64,000 bases of DNA from Hungatella sp. UBA3048 (lineage in GTDB: Bacteria; Bacillota; Clostridia; Lachnospirales; Lachnospiraceae): NCBI GenBank assembly GCA_002367105.1, contig DFCS01000044.1, positions 1 to 64,000 on the forward strand, in the 5' to 3' direction. Position numbers and translations under genes: made by a program. The stretch's first letter is position 1. Every line of letters begins with the position of its first letter. Positions 25,188-33,822 of the stretch are shown in pieces. The notes beneath the pieces were generated by a model. It was not told where the DNA came from, made no database searches, and worked only from the letters and a program-made list of their open reading frames with translations.

Positions 25188-25733
25188 CTATGCCTGGAAT
25201 GCACGGGGGCTGGTAAAGTCGTCGTCAAGCTCAGCCAGGATGAGCCGGAAGATCTGTACGTGACAAAGTTCATCTGCAATGATCCTGTTTAAAATTGCCT
25301 TGATCCGGCAATCGTCGATCCATTGGGCCTGGAACTGGTATTTCCGGATGGCTTCCAGCTCACTTTCCAGAGAGTTGGCAACCAGGGGGCCGATCCGGGT
25401 GGGATAGCGGTTGCAGGCTGGAGTCCAATACCTTAATCGTCCGCTTTGATAGCTCCACAGCCTGGGGTCGGCACCCAGCATGATGGACAGTTCGCCAAAG
25501 GTATTAAGATGATGCATTTCAACAATGCTGATTTTATGGAAGCATTCTGCTATATCAAAGAAGAAGTTTCTTGTAATCATGCTGTTGTAAATATAAAGGC
25601 TGATTGCAGACATTTCGGAATTGCAATCGCCTATGTTGGAAAGCATAGCGGCGGCATACGCTTTATTCTGAGACAAGATCTCTATAGGAGGCCAGGGATC
25701 CTTGTCGGCAAAAACAAGAGCTGATAAATCCAT
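25188..25733 (-). CDS. Ferritin-like (rubrerythrin/Mn-catalase type) di-metal protein
   Basis: A 181-residue four-helix-bundle protein. The di-metal ligand pattern is visible: Glu in SEMSAISLYIYN, ExxH in SIVEMHHLNTFGEL, Glu in ESELEAIRKYQ and ExxH in ADELCHVQIFRLIL. This is the ferritin-like layout used in rubrerythrins and manganese catalases. No rubredoxin-type CxxC domain is attached. GAGGG precedes the ATG. It is likely a cytosolic or spore-associated oxidative-stress protein. It converges on the DUF2809 gene with a 16-base gap. Confidence 0.75.
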   Translation of the reverse strand: MDLSALVFADKDPWPPIEILSQNKAYAAAMLSNIGDCNSEMSAISLYIYNSMITRNFFFDIAECFHKISIVEMHHLNTFGELSIMLGADPRLWSYQSGRLRYWTPACNRYPTRIGPLVANSLESELEAIRKYQFQAQWIDDCRIKAILNRIIADELCHVQIFRLILAELDDDFTSPRAFQA

Positions 25734-25827
25734 ATAATACCCTCATTTCTATTTATTCTATTAAAAATATATCCGACAGATGGTAGAGTATGACTTAAAA
25801 ACACAGGAAGATGGAGGAACGAAGGAC

Positions 25828-26406
25828 ATGGACTGCAAAGAGAAATTCAGGAAAACTGTAGAAGACTTTTTACCATATAACGAGCAGGAAGAAAGGGATA
25901 AGGAAATGCTGCTCCAATATCTCTCGTCAGGAGAAGCCATATTTTCCCGTGAAAGTTTAGGCGCCCATATGTCGGCATCAGCTTGGGTGGTAAATCAGTC
26001 CCATGATAAGGTTCTTATGGCCTATCATAACATCTATGATTCCTGGGCATGGACCGGAGGCCACGCAGATGGGGAGATGGATCTGCTACAAGTAGCGGTC
26101 CGGGAAGCCATGGAAGAAACCGGAATCAGAACGGTAAGACCGGTTACAGAGGACATCTTTTCCCTGGAGGTGCTGACGGTGGACGGCCATGAGAAGAGGG
26201 GAGCTTATGTTTCTTCTCATCTTCACTTAAATGTAACCTATCTTCTGGAAGCGGATGACAGGGAGGTCCTTCATAAGAAAGAGGATGAAAACAGTGCAGT
26301 GGGCTGGTTTAGTGTAGAAGAATGCTTAAAGGCAGTAAATGAGCCATGGATGAGGGAGCGAATATACCGAAAGCTGCTTGATAAAATGAGAGATATCAAT
26401 TTTTAA
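25828..26406 (+). CDS. NUDIX hydrolase
   Basis: A 192-residue protein with a complete NUDIX box GGHADGEMDLLQVAVREA then MEETGI. An N-terminal helical extension of about 50 residues and the segment HMSASAWVVNQSHDKVLM, YDSWAWTGGHADG are like NUDIX proteins annotated near IPP isomerase/ADP-ribose types. The substrate is not predictable. ATG 25828 follows GGAGG/GAAGGA; ATG 25780 has no signal. It is divergent from the ferritin-like gene. Confidence 0.85.
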   Translation: MDCKEKFRKTVEDFLPYNEQEERDKEMLLQYLSSGEAIFSRESLGAHMSASAWVVNQSHDKVLMAYHNIYDSWAWTGGHADGEMDLLQVAVREAMEETGIRTVRPVTEDIFSLEVLTVDGHEKRGAYVSSHLHLNVTYLLEADDREVLHKKEDENSAVGWFSVEECLKAVNEPWMRERIYRKLLDKMRDINF

Positions 26407-26519
26407 CAAAGAAATGATAATTATTTTCCATTTTACTGTTTTATTTTTCCTGATTATGATTTATAATAGAGGAATCAAATAAATAAAGTTTTGCCAAATA
26501 AGACAGCGAGGTGGTAGAT

Positions 26520-26855
26520 ATGAAGATTATTTACGCAATCGTCAGCTCAGATGATGGAAACAGGGTGACTGATGTGCTGAATGAACACCAGTTCAGCGTG
26601 ACAAAACTTGCCACAACAGGTGGTTTCTTAAAGAAAGGAAACTCTACATTAATGATCGGTACGGATGACGGACAGGTAGAAGAAGTCATCACTCTGATTA
26701 AAGATACCTGCGGAAAACGCCAAAAAATTACCTGCAATGTTCCGGCGCCAAATATCGCGTCTGTTTCAGCCGGATATATGATGATGCCGATGACAGTGGA
26801 ACTTGGCGGAGCTACCATATTTGTAACTGACGTAGAACGATTTGAAAAGATTTGA
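26520..26855 (+). CDS. darA: Cyclic-di-AMP receptor DarA (PII-like)
   Basis: A 111-residue PII-fold protein, the usual DarA/PstA length. Signature segments: KIIYAIVSSDDGNRVTDVLN, FSVTKLATTGGFLKKGNSTL (T-loop base) and VELGGATIFVTDVERFEKI. The trimer binds c-di-AMP between subunits; downstream targets are unknown. GAGGTGG lies 6 bases before ATG 26520; a GTG at 26511 overlaps this signal and is less likely. It has its own terminator. Confidence 0.93.
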   Translation: MKIIYAIVSSDDGNRVTDVLNEHQFSVTKLATTGGFLKKGNSTLMIGTDDGQVEEVITLIKDTCGKRQKITCNVPAPNIASVSAGYMMMPMTVELGGATIFVTDVERFEKI

Positions 26856-26864
26856 TGAACCGGC

Positions 26865-26891
26865 AAAGGGATTGCAGAGCAATCCCTTTTC
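26865..26891 (+). terminator. Terminator after darA
   Basis: AAAGGGATTGC / GCAATCCCTTT with a 3-base loop and a short T tail. Confidence 0.8.
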
Positions 26892-26937
26892 GTAACTGCT
26901 GGAATGAATAAGCCGGAGAATAATAGGAGGTGTGTCT

Positions 26938-27363
26938 TTGAATTTGGATGAGAGGACAAAAAACATGCTGGTAGCAGAGGCTTACGAAGCTCAGAAAATG
27001 GCTTACGTACCTTATTCTGATTTTTGCGTTGGAGCGGCCCTGCTGGCAAAGAACGGAAAGGTCTACCGTGGCTGCAATATTGAAAATGCATCCTTCACGC
27101 CTACAAACTGCGCGGAGCGTACGGCATTTTTTAAAGCGGTCTCTGAGGGAGTTGTGGAATTTGATGCCATAGCCATCGTGGGGAATAAAAGGGATGAAAA
27201 GGGAGAACTGTGTGCTCCCTGTGGGGTTTGCCGGCAGGTAATGGCCGAATTCTGTGATCCTGAGGAATTTAAGATCATTCTGGGTGCGGGAGAGGAGTTT
27301 TCCGTCTATACCTTAAAAGAACTGCTTCCTTTAGGGTTTACAAAAAAGAATTTGAATTCTTAA
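26938..27363 (+). CDS. cdd: Cytidine deaminase
   Basis: A 141-residue zinc enzyme that converts cytidine and deoxycytidine to uridine and deoxyuridine. The active site is complete: NASFTPTNCAERTAFF (Cys ligand and catalytic Glu, as CAE) and CAPCGVCRQ (two more Cys ligands). TTG 26938 is chosen because AGGAGG lies 7 bases upstream; GTG 26932 is too close. First gene of the cdd-pdp-deoC salvage operon. Confidence 0.95.
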   Translation: MNLDERTKNMLVAEAYEAQKMAYVPYSDFCVGAALLAKNGKVYRGCNIENASFTPTNCAERTAFFKAVSEGVVEFDAIAIVGNKRDEKGELCAPCGVCRQVMAEFCDPEEFKIILGAGEEFSVYTLKELLPLGFTKKNLNS

Positions 27364-27424
27364 ATGCCCGGAAAACATAGGCAGTAAACGGAATGGATAA
27401 GTATAAGGGAGGTTTTTGAGTGTT

Positions 27425-28753
27425 ATGAGAATGTATGACGTAATTGCAAAAAAGCGGTATGGGGAACCTCTGACGGAGGAAGAGATCCGCTTTATGATCA
27501 AAGGCTATGTAAAAGGGGATATCCCCGATTATCAGATGTCCGCCATGCTGATGGCCATTTATTTTAAGGGAATGAGCGATGAAGAAACAGCTATTCTCAC
27601 GGATGCGGTGGCTCATTCCGGTGATATGGTAGACTTATCGCCCATTCAGGGAATAAAAGTAGATAAGCACTCCACCGGAGGCGTGGGGGATAAGACAACT
27701 CTGGTGGTGGCGCCAATTGTGGCTGCCTGCGGGGTCAAGGTTGCAAAGATGTCAGGCCGCGGTCTGGGCCATACCGGAGGAACCGTTGATAAAATGGAAT
27801 CCATACCGGGGATGCGGACTGTCCTGACAGAGGAAGAGTTCTTTCAAGTGGTCAATGCCGCCGGGCTTTCCGTTATCGGGCAGTCCGGAAATCTGGCTCC
27901 AGCGGATAAAAAACTCTATGCTCTTCGGGATGTGACTGCAACCGTGGACAGCATTCCCTTAATTGCCGCTTCCATTATGAGCAAAAAGCTGGCAGCAGGA
28001 AATGACTGTATTCTTCTGGATGTGAAAACCGGCAGCGGAGCATTTATGAAGACCTTAGAAGATTCCATCACCCTGGCAGAGAAGATGGTAGCAATTGGGG
28101 AGCACGCAGGAAAGAGGACCATGGCTCTTATAACGAATATGGATATTCCTCTGGGAAGCCTGATCGGCAACAGCCTGGAAGTCATTGAAGCAGTGGAAAC
28201 TCTTCATGGAAGAGGGCCTGAGGATTTAAGGACGGTATGCTTAAGCCTTGCTTCCGGTATGCTTTATCTGGCAGGAAAAGGGAGTATGGAAGAATGCCGG
28301 GCCCTGGCAGAAGGAGCCATTGCCGACGGAAGTGCTTTGGCACGGCTTATAGCCATGGTAGAAGCTCAGGGAGGAGACTCTTCGGTGATCAGGGATACTT
28401 CACTTTTTGCCAGAGCAGCCTTTGAAAGGGAAGTGAAAGCCTTAGAGAGCGGCTATATCACCCATATGAATACAGAGCAATGCGGGATCGCATCTTCGCT
28501 TTTAGGCGCAGGCAGAGTTACGAAGGAGAGTATGATTGATTATACGGCTGGAATCGCCCTTAAGAAAAAGGTGGGCCAGAAGGTGGAAGCGGGGGAGACT
28601 ATAGCCGTGCTTTATGCTTCAAAGGAAGAGCTGTTTGCGGCTTCTGAGGAGGAATTTTTAAAGGCAGTCACAATAAGCAGTCAAAAGCCGGAGGCTGAAC
28701 CCTTAATTTATGCCAGTGTTACCAAAGAAGGCGTAAAACGCCTGACAGAATAG
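27425..28753 (+). CDS. pdp: Pyrimidine-nucleoside phosphorylase
   Basis: A 442-residue enzyme cleaving uridine, deoxyuridine and thymidine with phosphate. The family signature KMSGRGLGHTGGTVDKMESI is present, as are the phosphate-binding KHSTGGVGDKT loop and DVKTGSGAFM. AGGGAGG lies upstream; ATG 27425 gives the canonical N-terminus MRMYDVIAKKR. It lies between cdd (61-base gap) and deoC (17-base gap), so the operon takes cytidine and deoxynucleosides to base plus sugar phosphate. Confidence 0.95.
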   Translation: MRMYDVIAKKRYGEPLTEEEIRFMIKGYVKGDIPDYQMSAMLMAIYFKGMSDEETAILTDAVAHSGDMVDLSPIQGIKVDKHSTGGVGDKTTLVVAPIVAACGVKVAKMSGRGLGHTGGTVDKMESIPGMRTVLTEEEFFQVVNAAGLSVIGQSGNLAPADKKLYALRDVTATVDSIPLIAASIMSKKLAAGNDCILLDVKTGSGAFMKTLEDSITLAEKMVAIGEHAGKRTMALITNMDIPLGSLIGNSLEVIEAVETLHGRGPEDLRTVCLSLASGMLYLAGKGSMEECRALAEGAIADGSALARLIAMVEAQGGDSSVIRDTSLFARAAFEREVKALESGYITHMNTEQCGIASSLLGAGRVTKESMIDYTAGIALKKKVGQKVEAGETIAVLYASKEELFAASEEEFLKAVTISSQKPEAEPLIYASVTKEGVKRLTE

Positions 28754-28770
28754 AAAGGTAGGAAAAAATA

Positions 28771-29421
28771 ATGACAGATTTAGAAATGTTAAGCTACGTA
28801 GACCACACACAACTAAAGGCGTTTGCCACCTGGGAGGACATTGAAGAGCTTTGCAAGGAGGCTGCGGAATATAAAACCGCTTCCGTGTGTATCCCTCCCT
28901 GCTATATCAGCCGGGTACATGAACGATTTCCAGGCCTTAATATCTGTACTGTAGTCGGATTTCCTCTGGGCTACAGTGTGGCAGAATCAAAGGTCCTCGA
29001 GACAAAAAAAGCCATTGAAGACGGAGCCTCTGAGGTGGATATGGTAGTAAATATCAGCGATGTGAAAAATGGAGACTACGACAAGGTAGAAAAGGAAATC
29101 GCAGAACTGAAAAGAGCAGCCGGCGAAAACATCTTAAAGGTAATCATCGAGGCCTGTTATCTTACAGAGGAAGAGAAGATTGCCATGTGCAAGGCAGTTA
29201 CGGCAGCCGGAGCTGACTATATTAAAACTTCCACCGGGTTCGGTACCGGGGGTGCGACTCTAGAAGATATTGAGTTATTTAAAAAACACATCGGACCCGA
29301 TGTAAAGATAAAAGCGGCTGGAGGAGTCAGAACCCTTGAGGATTTAAGGGCTTTCATTGAAGCTGGATGCAGTCGTGTGGGTGCCAGTGCGGCTGTTAAG
29401 CTGGCAGCACAGAAGCAGTAA
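28771..29421 (+). CDS. deoC: Deoxyribose-phosphate aldolase
   Basis: A 216-residue class I aldolase splitting 2-deoxyribose 5-phosphate to glyceraldehyde 3-phosphate and acetaldehyde. The Schiff-base lysine lies in IKTSTGFGTGGAT (about Lys152), with the second Lys in VKIKAAGGVRT and Asp in EVDMVVNI. AAGGTAGG precedes the ATG. Last gene of the nucleoside salvage operon, followed by a terminator. Confidence 0.96.
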   Translation: MTDLEMLSYVDHTQLKAFATWEDIEELCKEAAEYKTASVCIPPCYISRVHERFPGLNICTVVGFPLGYSVAESKVLETKKAIEDGASEVDMVVNISDVKNGDYDKVEKEIAELKRAAGENILKVIIEACYLTEEEKIAMCKAVTAAGADYIKTSTGFGTGGATLEDIELFKKHIGPDVKIKAAGGVRTLEDLRAFIEAGCSRVGASAAVKLAAQKQ

Positions 29422-29450
29422 GTCATTTCAGAAAAATAAAATATACTTTC

Positions 29451-29500
29451 AACGCTCCAAAACCAGTGCTTTTACAAGTGTCTGAATTTTGGGGCGTTTT
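29451..29500 (+). terminator. Terminator of cdd-pdp-deoC operon
   Basis: AACGCTCCAAAA / TTTTGGGGCGTT stem (one G-U pair), 24-base loop, TTTT tail. Confidence 0.75.
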
Positions 29501-29675
29501 CTAATTATTTTTATACAATTTCCACAAGTAATAGCATGCTGTTCTCTGGCTAAATTTCACGAAAATGTTTAAATAATTAAAAAACACTGACAAAAAAATT
29601 TTAAAGTGTTAGACTTAATATATAAATTGTAACTTTATGTATCAAGGTGTTGGCATTCAGGCAGGAGGAATAATT

Positions 29676-30182
29676 ATGTTTCAGGTAAATGATCTAGTAG
29701 TATTCGGAACCCATGGAATATGCAGGGTAGAGGCGATAGGGAGCCTTAACATGTCCGCAGTGGATGATGACCGCCTTTACTATACGCTGAAGCCTCTTTA
29801 TGAGGCACAGCAATGTGTTGTTTATACGCCCGTAGACAATCTAAAAGCACCCATGAGAGAAGTATCTACCAGAGAAGAAGCCATAGAGCTGATTAATCTG
29901 ATTCCAGATACTCCAACCACATGGGTGCTTGACGAAAGGCAGCGAGAAGGAAACTATAAGGATATTATGATGAAAAACGAGTGTTCAGGCTGGCTTCAGA
30001 TCATCAAGACACTATATTTAAGGAAACAGAAAGGGCTGGTAGAAGGTAAGAAAAATTCGGCAAAGGATGAATTCTATTTTAAAATGGCGGAAGATCTGCT
30101 TTACGGTGAACTTGCGGTAGCTTTAGAAATGGAACCGGCCGTAGTGAAAGACATGGTGGTGACACGGGTGAGTGCTGAGTAA
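29676..30182 (+). CDS. CarD/CdnL family RNA polymerase-binding regulator
   Basis: A 168-residue protein. Residues 1-60 form the CarD RNAP-interaction domain (FQVNDLVVFGTHGICRVEAI), and the rest is the helical C-terminal domain (ECSGWLQIIKTLYLRKQKGL, FYFKMAEDLLYGELAVALEM). CarD proteins bind the RNA polymerase beta subunit and stabilise open complexes at many promoters. GGAGGAA lies upstream of ATG 29676; an earlier in-frame ATG at 29637 has no signal. It stands alone. Confidence 0.9.
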   Translation: MFQVNDLVVFGTHGICRVEAIGSLNMSAVDDDRLYYTLKPLYEAQQCVVYTPVDNLKAPMREVSTREEAIELINLIPDTPTTWVLDERQREGNYKDIMMKNECSGWLQIIKTLYLRKQKGLVEGKKNSAKDEFYFKMAEDLLYGELAVALEMEPAVVKDMVVTRVSAE

Positions 30183-30332
30183 AGTAAGATAGATAATCAT
30201 CCTGTTTACTATGAAAAAACTGGTTTAGGAAAACCAGTCCATTGTATTCATGGGACCAGAAGATCATAGAACGATATGTTTTTTCTTGCTTTGCAGCTTC
30301 GTTTATTATAGGGAATGCTATCGTTTGATTTG

Positions 30333-30397
30333 AGTCAATAAATTGAATATGGATAGAAGACTACTAGCTGTCAGTAATTAAGTTAGTAGTTTTTTTG
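30333..30397 (+). terminator. Dispersed terminator element, intact copy
   Basis: ACTACTAGCT / AGTTAGTAGT 10-bp stem (one G-U pair) with an 11-base loop and seven T residues, preceded by AGTCAATAAAttGAA. Homologous over about 58 bases with the degenerate copy at 4010-4067. It lies 150 bases after the carD stop, with an additional ACTGGTTT / AAAACCAGT hairpin between. Confidence 0.75.
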
Positions 30398-30635
30398 CAA
30401 TAATTTAACCTTATCAAGCAAGCATCGAAGCGGATTGCGAATATCCTATTGACTAATCGTAAAATGGTGCTAAGATAAAATTTGTTTTTATTATATATGT
30501 AATAGTAATGTGCAAGCCATAAGCATTCATGAATGAAGGACAGCAGATGAATTACCAGGATTTAATTGTCAGCATGGAGTGATTTGGATCTTCATGGAGC
30601 GCGGATATATTATATTTACAGTAAAGGAGAAATAA
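30398..30635. other. Non-coding region before tdk
   Basis: No gene seen. A weak promoter candidate TTGACT, 16 bases, TAAGAT lies at 30450-30477; the tdk ribosome-binding site AAAGGAG ends just before 30632. Confidence 0.35.
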
Positions 30636-31202
30636 ATGGCTAAATTGTTTTTCAGATATGGTGCGATGGGAAGTTCTAAGACAGCTAATGCACTAATGAC
30701 AAGATATAACTTTCTAGAAAAGGGAAAAAACGTTTTATTAATAAAACCTGATTTAGAAACCAGGGATGAAAAAACGAAAATCAGATCAAGGATCGGGCTG
30801 GAAGCAGATTGCATTTTATGGTCTGAATTTAAATATGACGATTATAATTCAATCAAAGAATTGGATGCAATCATTGTGGATGAAGTGCAATTTCTTTCTG
30901 AAAATGATATTGAACAGCTTTCCTATATTGTTGATGAATACGATATTTCGGTTTTCTGTTATGGTCTCAGAACGGATTTTACATCCCATCTTTTTCCCGG
31001 GTCCAAGCGTTTGATGGAACTGGCAGATGAAATTGAGGAACTAAAGACAGTCTGCTGGTGCGGGAATAGTGCCAATATGAATGCCAGGATTGATAAAGAT
31101 GGCAACGTGATCAGAGAAGGACAGCAAATATTAATGGGCGCAAATGATAAATACATTTCATTGTGCCGTAAGCACTATAAAGAAGGTAAAATCAGGCAAT
31201 AG
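30636..31202 (+). CDS. tdk: Thymidine kinase
   Basis: A 188-residue type II thymidine kinase that phosphorylates thymidine using ATP. Walker A GAMGSSKT at residues 9-16, Walker B-like IIVDEVQFL, the lasso region CWCGNSANMNARIDKDGNV and a zinc-binding set of Cys ending in SLCRKHY. AAAGGAG precedes the ATG. Monocistronic. It complements the nearby cdd-pdp-deoC salvage operon. Confidence 0.95.
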   Translation: MAKLFFRYGAMGSSKTANALMTRYNFLEKGKNVLLIKPDLETRDEKTKIRSRIGLEADCILWSEFKYDDYNSIKELDAIIVDEVQFLSENDIEQLSYIVDEYDISVFCYGLRTDFTSHLFPGSKRLMELADEIEELKTVCWCGNSANMNARIDKDGNVIREGQQILMGANDKYISLCRKHYKEGKIRQ

Positions 31203-31231
31203 TTTATACTAAATCATATGCTTATTAACAG

Positions 31232-31249
31232 CCGGGGCGATGGCCCCGG
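31232..31249 (+). terminator. Short GC hairpin after tdk
   Basis: CCGGGGC / GCCCCGG with a 4-base loop; no T-run follows, so termination is uncertain. Confidence 0.45.
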
Positions 31250-31417
31250 TAAATAACACATTTTCCACTGCTTTATGCTCATGGAGCAATATCGTAAAAG
31301 GCCATTTCTGGCCAGTTTCCCCACATACCATAATTCTTGCAACATATCACATAAAACCATTAACTGCTGCAATACCTGTTGAAGCAATCGAATTACTATT
31401 TGTGTTTGATTAAAATA

Positions 31418-31464
31418 ATTATTATTAAAAAATGATTGACTAAAATAATTTTATAAAATATAAT
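31418..31464 (+). promoter_or_regulatory. Promoter with repeated operator-like boxes (PTS-nanE operon)
   Basis: TTGACT (31436-31441), 17 bases, TATAAT (31459-31464). Two direct repeats, GATTAAAATAATT (from about 31418) and GACTAAAATAATT (from 31438), overlap and flank the -35 box, a likely binding site for the RpiR regulator encoded downstream. Confidence 0.7.
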
Positions 31465-31537
31465 GAAATCAACCAAAAAGAAATGCATATTGAAATATTA
31501 CTTGTACAATATGCGACCAAGGAGGAGGTATATTTTT

Positions 31538-33031
31538 ATGTTTAAGCAGCTTCAAAAATTAGGTAAGGCATTTATGTTACCCATTGCCATTCTTCCGGCA
31601 GCAGGTCTCCTGTTAGGAATCGGCGGGGCAATGTCCAATCCAAACACGATCGCAGCCTATCCATTTTTGAACATTTTTGCTCTGCAGGCAATATTTACTG
31701 TTATGAGCAAAGCGGGAGAAGTGGTGTTTGGAAATCTGTCGTTAATCATGTGTATTGGTCTGGCAGTGGGGCTTGCAAAAAAAGATAAAGGAACGGCGGG
31801 GCTGGCAGCTGCGGGTTCGTTTCTTGTTATGAATGCATCGATCGGTGCACTGCTGTCAGTCTTTAAACCGGATGGAAACACAATTGATACCGGAGTCGTA
31901 GGTTCTATTGTTATTGGCTGTATGGTAACCTATTTTCATAACCGGTACCGCGATATACAGCTGCCTCCGTTTCTGGGATTTTTCGGAGGATCACGTTTTA
32001 TACCGATTGTATCCTCTTTTGCGGCAATTTTTATCGGCGCAATATTTTTCCTGATTTGGCCTCCTTTTCAGTCATTATTGATTTCCAGCGGCCAGACCAT
32101 TGCAAGTATGGGAGTTTTTGGGACTTTCCTGTATGGATTTTTGATGAGGCTTTGCGGAGCAGTGGGCCTGCATCATATGATTTACCCTATGTTCTGGTAT
32201 ACGGAATTAGGCGGAGTTGCTACTGTGGCGGGCCAGGAAATTGCAGGAGCCCAAAAGATATTCTTTGCCCAGCTGGCTGATCCTAATTTTACAGGAATGT
32301 ATACCGAGGGTACACGGTTTTTTGCAGGACGTTTTGATACAATGATTTTCGGATTACCGGCCGCATGCCTAGCCATGTATCACTGTGTTCCACAAAAACG
32401 CCGTAAATTAGTATTCGGTTTATTCTTCTCGGCAGCCCTTACATCATTTTTAACCGGCATTACGGAACCCATTGAATTCATGTTTCTGTTTGTAGCTCCC
32501 TGGCTGTATGTGATTCATGCATTTTTAGATGGTCTCTCTTTTGCGATTGCTGATCTTTTAAGTGTTCGTATCGGCAACACATTTTCCGGCGGAATCATTG
32601 ACTTTACTTTATTTGGAGTCCTTCAGGGCAATGCAAGGACACACTGGATCTATGTGGTAGTGGTGGGAGTATTCTGGGCGCTTCTGTATTATGTGCTGTT
32701 CCGTTTCCTGATCACAAAGTTTAATATCCCGACTCCTGGCCGTGAGGAAGGAGAAGAAGATGAGGTAAATGTAGAGACAAAGGGTACAATCGCTGAAACG
32801 GCAGTTCGTGTACTTGCGGCTCTGGGCGGTAAGGAAAATATCGAAGATTGTGATGCTTGTATTACCCGTCTGCGTGTAGCGGTAAAGGATATTACCAAGG
32901 TTGACAAAGAGGCCATAAAACGGGAAGGCGCAGCGGCCGTACTGGAGGTTAAAGGTGGTATTCAGGCAATATTTGGAGCGAAAGCAGATCTGATAAAATC
33001 GAAAATAAACGACATAATTGGCGAAGATTAG
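31538..33031 (+). CDS. PTS transporter EIICB, glucose/amino-sugar family
   Basis: A 497-residue fusion of a membrane EIIC domain (about residues 1-395, ten hydrophobic segments, with GITEPIEFMFLFVAPWLYVI conserved in the Glc family) and a C-terminal EIIB domain (about 420-497) whose phosphorylated Cys lies in DACITRLRV (Cys441). It imports and phosphorylates a sugar using phosphate from HPr via a separate EIIA. GGAGGAGG lies upstream of ATG 31538. The next gene, nanE, 16 bases downstream, suggests N-acetylmannosamine or a related amino sugar as substrate; that is inference from context. Confidence 0.9.
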   Translation: MFKQLQKLGKAFMLPIAILPAAGLLLGIGGAMSNPNTIAAYPFLNIFALQAIFTVMSKAGEVVFGNLSLIMCIGLAVGLAKKDKGTAGLAAAGSFLVMNASIGALLSVFKPDGNTIDTGVVGSIVIGCMVTYFHNRYRDIQLPPFLGFFGGSRFIPIVSSFAAIFIGAIFFLIWPPFQSLLISSGQTIASMGVFGTFLYGFLMRLCGAVGLHHMIYPMFWYTELGGVATVAGQEIAGAQKIFFAQLADPNFTGMYTEGTRFFAGRFDTMIFGLPAACLAMYHCVPQKRRKLVFGLFFSAALTSFLTGITEPIEFMFLFVAPWLYVIHAFLDGLSFAIADLLSVRIGNTFSGGIIDFTLFGVLQGNARTHWIYVVVVGVFWALLYYVLFRFLITKFNIPTPGREEGEEDEVNVETKGTIAETAVRVLAALGGKENIEDCDACITRLRVAVKDITKVDKEAIKREGAAAVLEVKGGIQAIFGAKADLIKSKINDIIGED

Positions 33032-33046
33032 GGAGATGTAATACTT

Positions 33047-33691
33047 ATGAATAGAGGTTTAATTGTATCCTGTCAGGCGCTTCCGGAAGAACCCCTGCAC
33101 AGTTCATTTATCATGGGGCGTATGGCTCTGGCAGCAAAAGAAGGAGGCGCAGTCGGTATTCGTGCAAACAGCGTGGAAGATATTGAGGAAATCAAGAAAC
33201 ATGTGGATCTTCCGATTATCGGAATTATCAAAAAGGTATATGAGGAAGGCAAACCTTATATTACACCTACATTTGCAGAGGTGGATGCACTGGTTCGGAC
33301 CGGTGTTGATGTAGTTGCCGTAGATGCTACCATAAATCAGGATGTGGATTTTCTATATAAGCTTCATGAAAAATATCCTCATCAAAAATTCATGGCTGAC
33401 ATTTCAACGGAAGAAGAGGGACTGCGTGCTGACGAGATTGGTTTTGATTTTGTGGGTCTGACACTGCTGGGATATACGCCTCAGTCCCAAGGACTGGATA
33501 AATTTCAGGTGCTCCAGTCTTTGATTGCGAAATGTAAGCACCCAGTAATTGCAGAAGGAAATTTCAACACACCGGAGCAGGCGGCAAAGGCGATTGAATC
33601 AGGAGCTTACGCAGTTGTTGTGGGAACTGCAATTACACGCCCCCAATGCATCACACGTGGATTTGCCGATGCAGTATCAAAGGTTTTTTAA
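33047..33691 (+). CDS. nanE: N-acylglucosamine-6-phosphate 2-epimerase
   Basis: A 214-residue TIM-barrel enzyme that converts N-acetylmannosamine 6-phosphate to N-acetylglucosamine 6-phosphate. Family features: GLIVSCQALPEEPLHSSFIM at the start, GIIKKVY, VAVDATIN, MADISTEEEG, VIAEGNFNTPEQA and VVVGTAITRPQ. No nanA (sialate lyase) or nanK (kinase) is next to it; with the PTS gene it would handle imported ManNAc as ManNAc-6-P directly. Confidence 0.94.
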   Translation: MNRGLIVSCQALPEEPLHSSFIMGRMALAAKEGGAVGIRANSVEDIEEIKKHVDLPIIGIIKKVYEEGKPYITPTFAEVDALVRTGVDVVAVDATINQDVDFLYKLHEKYPHQKFMADISTEEEGLRADEIGFDFVGLTLLGYTPQSQGLDKFQVLQSLIAKCKHPVIAEGNFNTPEQAAKAIESGAYAVVVGTAITRPQCITRGFADAVSKVF

Positions 33692-33727
33692 ATAAATTGA
33701 TTCCTCCTTCCTGTTTCCTCTAAAATC

Positions 33728-33756
33728 TTTTCGTTTTTATTAAAAGGTGATATAAT
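33728..33756 (+). promoter_or_regulatory. Candidate promoter of rpiR-type gene
   Basis: TTTTCG, 17 bases, TATAAT. The -35 box is weak and the -10 box is consensus. Read-through from nanE is also possible because no terminator lies between. Confidence 0.45.
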
Positions 33757-33822
33757 AAGAACACTTTATTAATATGGGTTCAGTTTTTCACAAAATAAAG
33801 ACGAAAGTATAAGAGGTACAAT

